From Euryarchaeota archaeon TMED117 (GTDB taxonomy: Archaea > Thermoplasmatota > Poseidoniia > Poseidoniales > Poseidoniaceae), in contig NHFS02000001.1 in NCBI GenBank assembly GCA_002171315.2, forward strand, positions 1 to 14,318: 14,318 nt of DNA. Reading direction: 5' to 3'. The notes beneath the pieces were generated by a model. It was not told where the DNA came from. It ran no database searches and was given only the letters and a program-made list of their open reading frames with translations. Position numbers and translations under genes: made by a program. Within the stretch, counting starts at the first letter, position 1. Every line of letters begins with the position of its first letter. Of this stretch, positions 1-7,376 are shown piece after piece.

Positions 1-1167
1 AAGGGTTCTAGCCTTTCAGGACATCGAATTATCGTTGGTGTCACTGGAGGGATTGCAGCTGTTGATACGGTACGCCTCCTTCGTGAATTACGCCGTCATG
101 GTGCAGAACTGTTGGTCATCATGACTGAGTCTGCTCAGCGCGTCATCACACCCTTGGCCGTCGAATGGGCGAGTCAATGTGAGGTGATTACAGATTGGGA
201 TGGCGATATGAAGCAACTTGAAGATGCGGATGCGATCCTTGTCGCCCCAGCAACAAGAAACACAATTGCTGCTCATCTCCATGGTATGCAACAAGGGCCA
301 CTTTTGATGGCACTCAGTGCTGCTCGTTCACGCAATACCCATGTGTTGATGGTACCGAGTATGCATAGCGATTTAGCCTCCGATCCTGTGACTGATGATA
401 TCGTAGATCGCCTTAGAGAAGAAGGAATCGATGTGATGTGGGGAGAATTAGAAGAAGGGAAAAGAAAGACTCCAGATCATGAACATATTGTTGCACGATT
501 TGCACATGGCATTAATTCTCACAAAAAGAATAGAAAGAGTATCGTAGTCACATTAGGAGGTACATACTCACCTATTGATGATATCCGGGGAATTCAAAAT
601 ACAAGTTCTGGAAAGACTGGTTATCAGATTGCAGATGATATGTATCGACATGGACATGATATCACATGTGTTGTTGGTAAAACCTCAGTAATGATGCCTG
701 AATGGTTGCCCCTCTGTATACAAGCCCCAGAGCCACAAACAATGCTCAAGGAATTGATGGCGATTGCCAATGATGATATCGACGCTTGGGTCCATACTGC
801 AGCAGTATTGGACTATGTTGTTGAAAATCCTGCAAGCGGAAAACTTGCAAGTCAACAAGGGCCACTTGAGATCACACTTGTTGAAGGTGATAAGCACATT
901 TTTGAATTGAAATCCAAAACGCAAGATGCGACCAGAATTGGGTTTAAACTCGAATCTGGCATTAAGCAACGAGATCTAATTCATCGAGCTGTTGCCCAAA
1001 TCGAGCATTCAGGTATGACGGCTGTTGTTGCAAATCGATTGGAAGATCTCAATGATTCTTCAAAGCCAAGAGGATATCTTGTCGATAAGCAAGGCAGCCA
1101 CTTTGTGTTAAACAACGACATCGATCTTTGTGATGCACTACGAACCATCATTGAACGAGGAGATTAA
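1..1167 (+). CDS. coaBC: Bifunctional phosphopantothenoylcysteine decarboxylase / phosphopantothenate-cysteine ligase CoaBC, 5'-truncated
   Basis: The frame is open from base 1, so the true start lies outside the window; 388 residues are visible and probably only a short N-terminus is missing. CoaBC carries out two steps of coenzyme A synthesis: ligation of cysteine to 4'-phosphopantothenate, then FMN-dependent decarboxylation to 4'-phosphopantetheine. The N-terminal flavoprotein (CoaC) domain shows the start motif GVTGGIAA (residues 13-20), a PATRNTI segment (83-89) matching the family PASANTI motif with its Asn kept, and VPSMH (118-122), like the archaeal VPAMH. The CoaB domain begins near residue 180 with GGTYSPID and the nucleotide-binding segment NTSSGKTGY (200-208), followed by AAVLDY and GFKLE. 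The usual flavoprotein active-site His before the PASANTI motif aligns by eye with Asp69. The stop sits one base before trmY. Identification is secure; whether the decarboxylase half works is open. Confidence 0.93.
   Translation, partial: KGSSLSGHRIIVGVTGGIAAVDTVRLLRELRRHGAELLVIMTESAQRVITPLAVEWASQCEVITDWDGDMKQLEDADAILVAPATRNTIAAHLHGMQQGPLLMALSAARSRNTHVLMVPSMHSDLASDPVTDDIVDRLREEGIDVMWGELEEGKRKTPDHEHIVARFAHGINSHKKNRKSIVVTLGGTYSPIDDIRGIQNTSSGKTGYQIADDMYRHGHDITCVVGKTSVMMPEWLPLCIQAPEPQTMLKELMAIANDDIDAWVHTAAVLDYVVENPASGKLASQQGPLEITLVEGDKHIFELKSKTQDATRIGFKLESGIKQRDLIHRAVAQIEHSGMTAVVANRLEDLNDSSKPRGYLVDKQGSHFVLNNDIDLCDALRTIIERGD
1157..1162 (+). promoter_or_regulatory. Shine-Dalgarno site deciding the trmY GTG start
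   Basis: GAGGAG lies inside the last codons of coaBC and ends six bases before the GTG at 1169. It supports that GTG over the upstream in-frame ATG at 1130, which would need a 38-bp overlap and adds 13 residues that TrmY proteins lack. Confidence 0.7.
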
Positions 1168-1168
1168 A

Positions 1169-1774
1169 GTGCGATATTTTGCACTTGTAGGTCATCGTGC
1201 TATGAGCAAAGGCAAACTTCCACTCAATGATTTAGCAGGAGGTGCCGGAAGAATGGACGTCCTGATTCGTGGATTGATGGCCGGATTGTTAACATCGCAT
1301 GGAATCAGAAATGATGTCGAAGTGATGCTTCATCTTCAAGGAGGGCCCGGCCCTCATCGCCGTTTGAAATTTGTTGGTTCGGAATTAAGAGGCTTTCACG
1401 CAGAAGAACGAAGTGTCGCTGGATTGATTGCCAAATCGATCAAGGAACCTATGCCTGCAATTGGCCAATGGATAGAACGAAGCCCTGGCGTATATGACGG
1501 AGGTGGAACGTTAGAACGTACACTGAAGGAATGGAAGAATGTACATCTGATTCGTCTCGATGCCAATGCAGAAAAATTATGGAAAGAATCGGCTAAACTG
1601 CCATCGGATTCAAATCCTAATCCCATGGATATCGCATTTGTGCTTTCAGATGACCTTCCACTCGAGATTGATGATGGAACACCAAGATCCCTCGGATCAA
1701 CATGGCTACAAGGACACCTTGCAATTGGATTATGTCATTTCTTATTGGATGAACATGTTGAACTCAACCTCTGA
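1169..1774 (+). CDS. trmY: tRNA (pseudouridine(54)-N(1))-methyltransferase TrmY (SPOUT family, DUF358)
   Basis: The 201-residue product has the usual length of TrmY, the SAM-dependent enzyme that methylates pseudouridine 54 in the T-loop of archaeal tRNAs to m1-pseudouridine. Family landmarks occur in order: the N-terminal FALVGHRA, LNDLAGGAGRMD (19-30), the SHGIRNDV segment (43-50), KFVGSELR (67-74) followed by AEERS, SPGVY (105-109), FVLSDD (157-162), and a C-terminal RSLGSTWLQGHLAIG resembling the SPOUT knot that binds SAM. In the family sequences I recall, the last segment contains a His-Cys pair; here the Cys position appears to be Ala. GTG at 1169 is chosen because the family begins with the M-R-x-F strand and a strong GAGGAG precedes it. 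The gene is translationally coupled to coaBC with one intervening base, and its 3' end overlaps convergent surE by 11 bp. Confidence 0.9.
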   Translation: MRYFALVGHRAMSKGKLPLNDLAGGAGRMDVLIRGLMAGLLTSHGIRNDVEVMLHLQGGPGPHRRLKFVGSELRGFHAEERSVAGLIAKSIKEPMPAIGQWIERSPGVYDGGGTLERTLKEWKNVHLIRLDANAEKLWKESAKLPSDSNPNPMDIAFVLSDDLPLEIDDGTPRSLGSTWLQGHLAIGLCHFLLDEHVELNL

Positions 1775-2744
1775 GCCACAACGGGAACCCATCTGTGCCC
1801 TGCTTAAGGGCATGTGAGAGCAATTCATCGTCGAGAGCGAGTGGGTGGGTTTGAGGCCAATTGACTAGTGAGGATATACTTGCAAAGTGGTCTGCAATGG
1901 AATCACAATCTCCTTTAGAAACTGGTTCAGTATCAATATATGCAGCACCTATTGTAAACCGTGCCTCGACTGTACCATCAAGATCTTCAGCCCCAAATTG
2001 CACTGCATCTCTGTACCAGCGCATGCCTAATCGGGTTGTTTGGAATTTACTATTCCATGTTGGAGGCACATTGATGTTGATCATCAGTTCACCATTTTGA
2101 AAAGCATGCAGAAGCATCTTCATCGCATCCTTAGTTTCCCTTGGTTGTGAGTTCTTCGGCCATTTAGAAACATGAAAAGCATCAGCATCAATATGTGGCC
2201 GACAGAGATTTTCCGGAACAATTGGAAGAACTTCAAGAGCACGTTCAACCAATTGAACAGAGCCTTCTACGCCTCGTTCCATACCTTCGAGTTCGAAGGA
2301 TGTAAAGGAACATGCAATGGCTGGCATTCCATACAATCCTGCTTCTCTTGCAGCTCCAATAGTTCCGCTGTGACAAGAATCTTGGGAAAGATTTGGACCT
2401 AAATTGACTCCTGAAACGACCAAAGAGGGGACAATTCCTGGAAGTACATTCTTCAGACCTCCATCGAGAGCCACAATCATCGTATCGCATGGCGTCCCAT
2501 CGAGAGAAAAGAGATGACAACCGACAGATTTGTCTAATTTCCAAGTAGCAACCAGATCTTCTCTGTTGTGCAAATCCATTGGTTTGCCGAGATTAATTTG
2601 CATGCTGCATGCTGATTTATTTGTCGATGGAGCAAAAGCAATGATTGCAATCCCCCTCTTGTTTAGGGACTTTACTAGCATCTCGAATCCAGGTGCTTCG
2701 ATTCCATCATCGTTTGTCAATAAGACCCATTTCTTCGACATCAT
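1764..2744 (-). CDS. surE: 5'/3'-nucleotidase SurE
   Basis: SurE is a metal-dependent phosphatase that removes phosphate from nucleoside 5'/3'-monophosphates. The protein opens with LLTNDDGIEAPG, giving the metal-binding Asp pair (D12, D13). Other family motifs are the Ser-bearing loop NKSACS (42-47, metal ligand probably S44), DGTPCD (82-87), SGVNLGPN (111-118, ligand N114) and HSGTIGAAREA (125-135). NVPP (near 225) and the TRLG segment follow. At 326 residues it is longer than most prokaryotic SurE proteins (roughly 250-270), with extra sequence in the middle and C-terminal parts. The start ATG at 2744 forms an ATGA overlap with the stop of the upstream EamA gene, and AAGGAG lies seven bases upstream; a second ATG follows immediately at 2741. 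It is the last gene of the OPT-EamA-SurE run. Confidence 0.93.
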   Translation of the reverse strand: MMSKKWVLLTNDDGIEAPGFEMLVKSLNKRGIAIIAFAPSTNKSACSMQINLGKPMDLHNREDLVATWKLDKSVGCHLFSLDGTPCDTMIVALDGGLKNVLPGIVPSLVVSGVNLGPNLSQDSCHSGTIGAAREAGLYGMPAIACSFTSFELEGMERGVEGSVQLVERALEVLPIVPENLCRPHIDADAFHVSKWPKNSQPRETKDAMKMLLHAFQNGELMININVPPTWNSKFQTTRLGMRWYRDAVQFGAEDLDGTVEARFTIGAAYIDTEPVSKGDCDSIADHFASISSLVNWPQTHPLALDDELLSHALKQGTDGFPLWLRG

Positions 2745-3721
2745 ATATCCACTCCTTGTCCATCTGGTCTATCAAAGGCTGTTTGATTAGAGATGTGTTC
2801 TCCATATATTATTGATACAATCCCAAGCAACAGAATGGGTCCACCAACCCACGTCCATAATCCAGGTACACCAGTAGAGAAGAATAGCCAACCAATGATC
2901 GAGCCAATGACTGGTTCAAGAGTTACACTAATTGATATTAGAAGTGGAGAGATGTACTTCAAACAGTAATTTAATCCAGTATGGCCAAGAATGCCTGCAA
3001 TGAAAGCGAGAAGCAAAAACCACCCTAATGTTGAGTGTGTGAAGTATCCAAATGCTCCGAATGAACTAAACTTCCCTTCGAGGAGAGATGATGCAGGAAT
3101 AAGCAATAGTCCTCCAATCAAGGTTACAGGGAAGGCATAGATGAACAACGGCATCCATTCTCGCAATATCCGACCACAAACAATGTAGCCTACAACGAAC
3201 ACTGCTCCAAAGAAAGCCAATTGGTCTCCAAAGAACGTTACAGAATGCTCTCCTTGAACATCTCCTGCATCCAGTAATGAGATTCCTGCACCCGTAAAGG
3301 CGGCGATACCACCGATTAGTTCCATTCGACTTGGTTTTCGAACAAAGAGGAACATGCCAACAAGAATAACAAGTGGATGAGCAGTAACAAAGAGAAGAGA
3401 ATGTGTAAGTGATGTATGATCTAATGAAGTAACCCAAAACCCGAAGTGGAGGGCAAGAAAGAACCCACTTCCCATGAGTATCAGCAAAGTCTTAGGTTCA
3501 AAGACTCTGTTCCTGATTACCGATTCGGTTGTGAACCATTGCCAAAAGGCGAGTGGTGCAAGCAATAATGCTGTCAATTGTAATCTCCATGAAGCACGTA
3601 ACAATGGTGGAATCTGATCGACATGTGTGAAGATAGCTCCTGCACTTGAAACCCCAAATATTGCGATTCCTAATACAACCCAAACAAATGATGGGACGTT
3701 TGACCCACTCATGCGGTTCAC
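2741..3721 (-). CDS. EamA/DMT-superfamily transporter, 10 membrane segments
   Basis: This 326-residue protein is almost wholly hydrophobic and reads as ten membrane helices in two five-helix halves, the duplicated EamA arrangement of the drug/metabolite transporter superfamily. Typical features are the first helix VWVVLGIAIFGVSSAGAIF, an R-A-S-W-R segment after it, FWVTSLDHTSLTHSLLFVTAHP in the first half, and a second-half segment with GHTGLNYCLKYISPLLISI, then TLEPVIGSIIGWLFF. The T-x-E-P-x-x-x-x-x-x-G pattern is a hallmark of EamA second halves. The substrate cannot be predicted; relatives move amino acids, sugars or nucleotide-type metabolites. The start is GTG at 3721, giving a GTGA overlap with the OPT stop; an ATG three codons later (3712) is the alternative, and neither has a strong ribosome-binding site. 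It shares an operon with the OPT transporter and surE. Confidence 0.88.
   Translation of the reverse strand: MNRMSGSNVPSFVWVVLGIAIFGVSSAGAIFTHVDQIPPLLRASWRLQLTALLLAPLAFWQWFTTESVIRNRVFEPKTLLILMGSGFFLALHFGFWVTSLDHTSLTHSLLFVTAHPLVILVGMFLFVRKPSRMELIGGIAAFTGAGISLLDAGDVQGEHSVTFFGDQLAFFGAVFVVGYIVCGRILREWMPLFIYAFPVTLIGGLLLIPASSLLEGKFSSFGAFGYFTHSTLGWFLLLAFIAGILGHTGLNYCLKYISPLLISISVTLEPVIGSIIGWLFFSTGVPGLWTWVGGPILLLGIVSIIYGEHISNQTAFDRPDGQGVDI
2752..2757 (-). promoter_or_regulatory. Shine-Dalgarno site of surE
   Basis: AAGGAG on the minus strand lies seven bases upstream of the ATG at 2744, inside the last codons of the EamA gene. It supports independent or coupled initiation of surE at the ATGA overlap. 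Confidence 0.65.
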
Positions 3722-6081
3722 GACTCGTTGACTAACTCAGCATCCAGAACTGGGCTTCCACCGATAACGCCTGCTCGCTTGAAGAGAGCATAGATTCCAT
3801 ATCCAATACCGACGTTCAATCCAATGAAACCAGCCATACGACCAATATACCATCCAGAGCTATTTGGATTTGCTACGAGCGTATCAATGAACGAAAGAAT
3901 ACTTGATTCGGTACCGAAGAATGCTTCCCCAGTTAACAATCCAGCAGCGACCATAAAGGTGCTCAGGAGAATAAGAGCACGCTTCTTTTCAGCAGCGGTT
4001 GCTCCTTCTTCTTCCTTAATTGCTTCAATTTTAGGCTTGAGTTTACGCTCCTCCCACTTGTCACGACTGTATCCACCGATGAGCATTGGAAGCGTGTGAG
4101 GTACGTCAAGGTACATTCCAAGACCGAATGAAGTGCCCATACCAGTGACCCATTCAACAAACATACCCAAAAGGAATCCAATTGCAAGAAGCGTAAGGTC
4201 GCCTTGACCTTCAGCAAAAATAACGGAGAATGTAGCGAAAGCGTTTGCTTGCGGTGCGATCAAATCAATTCGGCCTTCTGCAAGTTGAATCGATAGGAAG
4301 ATTGCAACAGCAGCTCCGATGATTGCCCCAGGGACAACACCCATGATATTACCCTTGGAAATGTGATACGGTCGATTACCGATGTACAAACTGTTCTTGT
4401 AATCTCCAATGACTGTTCCTGACATCGAAATCGCTGAACCAAATACTGTGGTTCCAACCAATCCAAGTAGAACAGCGTCTTGCTTTGACAAACCAAGTGC
4501 ACTATCAAAATTCAAGAACAAACCAAGGAGCATCAATAGGACAATGAAAGAAGTACCTGAAACTGGTTCAATACCCGTTTCACCCATAACACGAACTGCG
4601 ATAGCACCCAAAAGGAAAGTGGTGAGAATAAGCACTGTAGCAAAGATAAACGCTGCAGCGATTGGGAAACCACCAACCCAGAAGATGAGTATCATCGAAA
4701 GGAACGTCAATCCCATGAAGATTGGAATGTGCATAAGAGGCCATTCATACCAACCCTTACCTTCCATGTATTCCTGAGATCCTTCGCCTTTGAAGGCAGA
4801 TCCAATGTCCTTGAAGATGTTGGCAAACGTTCTCCACATCTTTGCAAGTCCGAACATACCACCACCGACAATTGAACCGATTGCAATTGTTCGAACAGTC
4901 TTAGAGAATGCAATCATTTGAAGCGCTTTGCCTCCATCTGCTGCATAGTCTTGGATTGGTACATTTGCTTGTAACGTTGCGTCATATACTGGGAAGTTAC
5001 TGTACACGGCAAGTGGAACCAAGAAGAACCAACCAACAAGTGTTCCAAGATTAACAAGGAACGCTACACGTGTCTTCATGAACCAACCAATTGCGAACAT
5101 CGATGGAGTTAATGCAACACCCACATAGGTGTAAGCAAATGGATTCCATGCACTGTCCTCTGACCATTGCGTGTATTTCTTTGATGAACCGTCTTCATAG
5201 ATTCCAGCTGGTTGGTGTATTTTTCCTGCACTGTAGAATGATGCGAGTCCAACATCACCAATGTGTAAGGTCTCTGCGAGATAGTCCATAACGGACAATT
5301 TCTTGTCAGATAACCAAATTAGTGGATATTCAATAAGGAACATTCCAATCATTGTTACACCAGTCCATAAACCGATTGTTTTCAGTGACTCTCGAGCGTG
5401 TTCAACTGCCCCCGTATTTACATCAGAAGCGATATCCAGCATTTTGAGAGTAGCTTCAAAACCAGGCAACGGTAATGGATCTTCAACAAGCCATACACGT
5501 CTAAAAATGATGAAGTACATGACCCCCAAGAATCCAGCGAACATTGAGGCTACAATTGCGATAAATGCTAACCTAAAGGCTTCACCGTCTTCTAACGTAA
5601 TCAAAGGCCCGTCGGCCAACGAATACTGTGCTTTTGATGCTAATAGGAAGATCGCAGGGAAGGTAAAGATGAATCCTGTAGAGGCGTGAGTTGCACCTGT
5701 TGTCGCTGAAGTTGCAATGTTGACTTCCGAAGGAGACCATTTGAGTGCCATTCCTAGAAGGTATGCAATGTACCAAGCGGCAGAAATTGCCAATCCAAGT
5801 TTGAGACCAATATATGCAGTGACACCAGAAAATACAGCACCAATTGCGATACCCAGCAAAACTTTTGGAGAGGACCAATGCGATACCTCGAACGATTCTT
5901 CGAGGTTTTTCTCTTCCAAGTACTGTTCCAGAACACCGGTGTTAAGATTGTTGTACATCTCATCATCGAGCCAGGTAAGAGTTCCATCCTCTATGCCCTT
6001 GAGACCCTTTGCAGTAACGGGTTGCCGATAGGCTGAACGCTGTACTGTCGAACCTTCTTTTAGTTCATTTTCAGCAGCCAT
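3718..6081 (-). CDS. OPT-family oligopeptide transporter
   Basis: The 787-residue polytopic membrane protein matches the prokaryotic OPT group (TIGR00733-like), secondary transporters of oligopeptides or peptide-like metal chelates. About 70 mostly hydrophilic, acidic residues precede the first membrane helix. Then come GAVFSGVTAYIGLKLGL (81-97) and the family segment NIATSATTGATHASTGFIFT (121-140), equivalent to the NIVQT...FTIPAL region. DPLPLPGFEATLKML (201-215) corresponds to the LPxPEG region, and a GETGIEPVSG motif near residue 520 to the second-half NPVSG-type motif. ATG at 6081 is preferred because of a strong purine-rich site (6087-6093); the frame stays open to a TTG at 6126, but those 15 residues look unlike the family. 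It heads the run OPT-EamA-SurE. Peptide uptake is the family expectation, not something the sequence proves. Confidence 0.9.
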   Translation of the reverse strand: MAAENELKEGSTVQRSAYRQPVTAKGLKGIEDGTLTWLDDEMYNNLNTGVLEQYLEEKNLEESFEVSHWSSPKVLLGIAIGAVFSGVTAYIGLKLGLAISAAWYIAYLLGMALKWSPSEVNIATSATTGATHASTGFIFTFPAIFLLASKAQYSLADGPLITLEDGEAFRLAFIAIVASMFAGFLGVMYFIIFRRVWLVEDPLPLPGFEATLKMLDIASDVNTGAVEHARESLKTIGLWTGVTMIGMFLIEYPLIWLSDKKLSVMDYLAETLHIGDVGLASFYSAGKIHQPAGIYEDGSSKKYTQWSEDSAWNPFAYTYVGVALTPSMFAIGWFMKTRVAFLVNLGTLVGWFFLVPLAVYSNFPVYDATLQANVPIQDYAADGGKALQMIAFSKTVRTIAIGSIVGGGMFGLAKMWRTFANIFKDIGSAFKGEGSQEYMEGKGWYEWPLMHIPIFMGLTFLSMILIFWVGGFPIAAAFIFATVLILTTFLLGAIAVRVMGETGIEPVSGTSFIVLLMLLGLFLNFDSALGLSKQDAVLLGLVGTTVFGSAISMSGTVIGDYKNSLYIGNRPYHISKGNIMGVVPGAIIGAAVAIFLSIQLAEGRIDLIAPQANAFATFSVIFAEGQGDLTLLAIGFLLGMFVEWVTGMGTSFGLGMYLDVPHTLPMLIGGYSRDKWEERKLKPKIEAIKEEEGATAAEKKRALILLSTFMVAAGLLTGEAFFGTESSILSFIDTLVANPNSSGWYIGRMAGFIGLNVGIGYGIYALFKRAGVIGGSPVLDAELVNES

Positions 6082-6086
6082 GGTAT

Positions 6087-6093
6087 CCCCCTC
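6087..6093 (-). promoter_or_regulatory. Shine-Dalgarno site deciding the OPT start
   Basis: GAGGGGG on the minus strand ends five bases before the ATG at 6081. It favours this start over the upstream TTG at 6126. The 11-base string from the G-run through the start codon also occurs at the MFS gene start. Confidence 0.6.
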
Positions 6094-6178
6094 TGATTCG
6101 CTGGTAACGCGGGCACTTGAATACAATTCCCCTTATTTGGCTGAAAAACTATGGGTAAGAGGGTTTATTCATTTCTAC

Positions 6179-6184
6179 GGTGAT
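6179..6184 (+). promoter_or_regulatory. GGTGAT ribosome-binding site deciding the SLOG start
   Basis: GGTGAT is complementary to the AUCACC of the archaeal 16S rRNA tail. It is eight bases from the ATG at 6193 but only two from the ATG at 6187, which favours the former. The same hexamer precedes the acyltransferase start at 7349. Confidence 0.5.
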
Positions 6185-6192
6185 GGATGCAC

Positions 6193-6648
6193 ATGAGCGG
6201 AGAGACAGGGGCCAATGAACTCGCCCGGCTAGGTGGGAAAGATTTGAACAACGATGGACAAATAATCAATCTCGTTGTTGTGGGTTCAAGTCGCTATTAT
6301 GACTATTCAGTCATTGAGGAAATTCTCGATCAGTGGATTGAACTCGAAGGCTATCCTGACATTATTATCGTTGGTGGTGCAAGTGGTGTTGATTATCTAG
6401 CAGAGCGATGGGCGAATAACAACAATATTCCATTTGTAGTCTTTTCAGAAATGTGGGCTAAACCACGCCCTGGACTTGAAGATTCAGGGCGAGGGGAAGC
6501 TCCTACTGACTTGACAGACAAACTCCTTGATGCTGCAACTCACGTCCTTGCTTTCGAAAGTAAAACCAGTAAATGGACAAAAATTGTTGCTGAAATGGCA
6601 AATGAGATCGGTTTACCGACCTACGTGTATCACTTGGAAGAATCTTGA
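6193..6648 (+). CDS. Stand-alone DUF2493/SLOG-superfamily protein (YAcAr-like)
   Basis: The 151-residue product contains one Rossmann-like SLOG domain. The core shows VVVGSSRYYDY (28-38), matching the G-S-R nucleotide-binding start of DUF2493, and IIIVGGASGVDYLAERWA (57-74), the G-G-A-x-G-V-D loop of the family. FSEMW (84-88) follows at the place of the usual A-x-W. The last third has the ATHVLAFE strand and a C-terminal segment typical of a second half-fold. SLOG proteins bind nucleotides or nucleotide-derived ligands, or process them; the ligand here is unknown. The first 24 residues precede the core and look unstructured. ATG at 6193 is preferred because GGTGAT (6179-6184) lies eight bases upstream; ATG at 6187 would add two residues. 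The gene stands alone and its last 19 bases overlap the convergent acyltransferase gene. Confidence 0.8.
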   Translation: MSGETGANELARLGGKDLNNDGQIINLVVVGSSRYYDYSVIEEILDQWIELEGYPDIIIVGGASGVDYLAERWANNNNIPFVVFSEMWAKPRPGLEDSGRGEAPTDLTDKLLDAATHVLAFESKTSKWTKIVAEMANEIGLPTYVYHLEES

Positions 6649-7349
6649 TTCTTGTAAATGAAACGGGCAGGAATTCCTCCCCATGTTTCGTCATCTGGAA
6701 TGACTCTTCGTTTTGGAAGTACTGCGCGACTGGCAAGAACACTTTGATTTCCAATTCGCGAACCAGGTCCAACCATTGAGCTGCCCCCAACAAGTGCTGA
6801 ATGTCCAATTGTAACCTTTTCTAGAACAATCGTGTTTCTTTCAACGAGGTGGCCGTTGATTGTGGCACCTCCTCCAATGACGACGTTATCTCCAATCTCA
6901 ACCAAAGAGGGATCGTTAAGCGCTATCGTGTTGATATTGACATTTTTACCAATTTTACAACCTGCTAAACGGTAGTATCCATTTGCAATGAAGGAAGGAA
7001 CAACATGCGCCAAAAATGGATGTGTTGAACGATGCAACTGCCCACAAATCGCCCATCGAATTGTCGTTAAAGATGCAAGAGGTGCTTCGATTTTATCTTC
7101 AAATCTCAGGTGTATGATAAATTGTAAACATCCTGATAAAAGCAACAAAAAGAATCCCCAAACTAAGAATGCTATCGAAGCGGAGAAGCCTGTAATCGCT
7201 AAATCGAGCCATCCACGATCATTTGCTCCATATGCATCCAGATAATCAAACACATACAGTGCAGGAGCGATTGGAAGCCCCCAAACAACTCCCATCATTA
7301 GGATTAGACATATCGTAAGAAAGGCCTGTATTTGGGTAAAACCCTTCAT
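6630..7349 (-). CDS. Membrane-anchored left-handed beta-helix (hexapeptide) acyltransferase-like protein
   Basis: The 239-residue protein has two parts. Residues 8-30 and about 50-78 form two hydrophobic membrane segments. Residues 130-230 form a left-handed beta-helix of hexapeptide repeats: CKIGKNVNINT, LVEIGDNVVIGGGATI, VTIGHSALVGGSSMVGPG and SRIGNQSVLASRAV. The closing GGIPARFI is the standard end of WbbJ/LacA-type acetyltransferases. Such enzymes transfer acetyl or other acyl groups to sugars or related acceptors. The layout resembles the C-terminal membrane/transferase part of Pls-type non-ribosomal peptide proteins, without the adenylation domain. H167 or H183 could be the catalytic His; I cannot decide. 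GGTGAT (7355-7360) sits five bases before the ATG. It starts 27 bases after the MFS stop, so the two are probably co-transcribed, and its 3' end overlaps the convergent SLOG gene by 19 bp. The acceptor is unknown. Confidence 0.85.
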   Translation of the reverse strand: MKGFTQIQAFLTICLILMMGVVWGLPIAPALYVFDYLDAYGANDRGWLDLAITGFSASIAFLVWGFFLLLLSGCLQFIIHLRFEDKIEAPLASLTTIRWAICGQLHRSTHPFLAHVVPSFIANGYYRLAGCKIGKNVNINTIALNDPSLVEIGDNVVIGGGATINGHLVERNTIVLEKVTIGHSALVGGSSMVGPGSRIGNQSVLASRAVLPKRRVIPDDETWGGIPARFIYKNQDSSK

Positions 7350-7376
7350 ACCTCATCACCACAATTCAAGCCGAGT

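Larger units (their letters stand above)
6082..6192. promoter_or_regulatory. Divergent promoter region between the OPT operon and the SLOG gene
   Basis: These 111 bases separate two divergent genes, so both promoters should lie here. On the plus strand TTTATT (6164-6169) is 24-29 bases before the ATG at 6193, the spacing of an archaeal TATA box for a leaderless transcript. On the minus strand CCAAATAAGG (6131-6140) is a candidate TATA element that would leave a leader of about 30 bases carrying the GAGGGGG site. Both assignments are by eye. Confidence 0.35.

Noticed and set aside
685..969. Antisense open frame inside coaBC
   Set aside because: It lies wholly within a well-supported gene, has no recognisable motifs, and looks like a shadow frame.
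1130..1168. Upstream ATG as trmY start
   Set aside because: It would overlap coaBC by 38 bp and add 13 residues that do not fit the family N-terminus; the GTG at 1169 has a well-placed GAGGAG.
2530..2790. Plus-strand open frame across the surE/EamA junction
   Set aside because: Both underlying minus-strand genes are clearly coding; the product shows no domain.
6082..6126. N-terminal extension of the OPT gene from a TTG
   Set aside because: The strong ribosome-binding site lies at the ATG at 6081, and the added residues show no family similarity.
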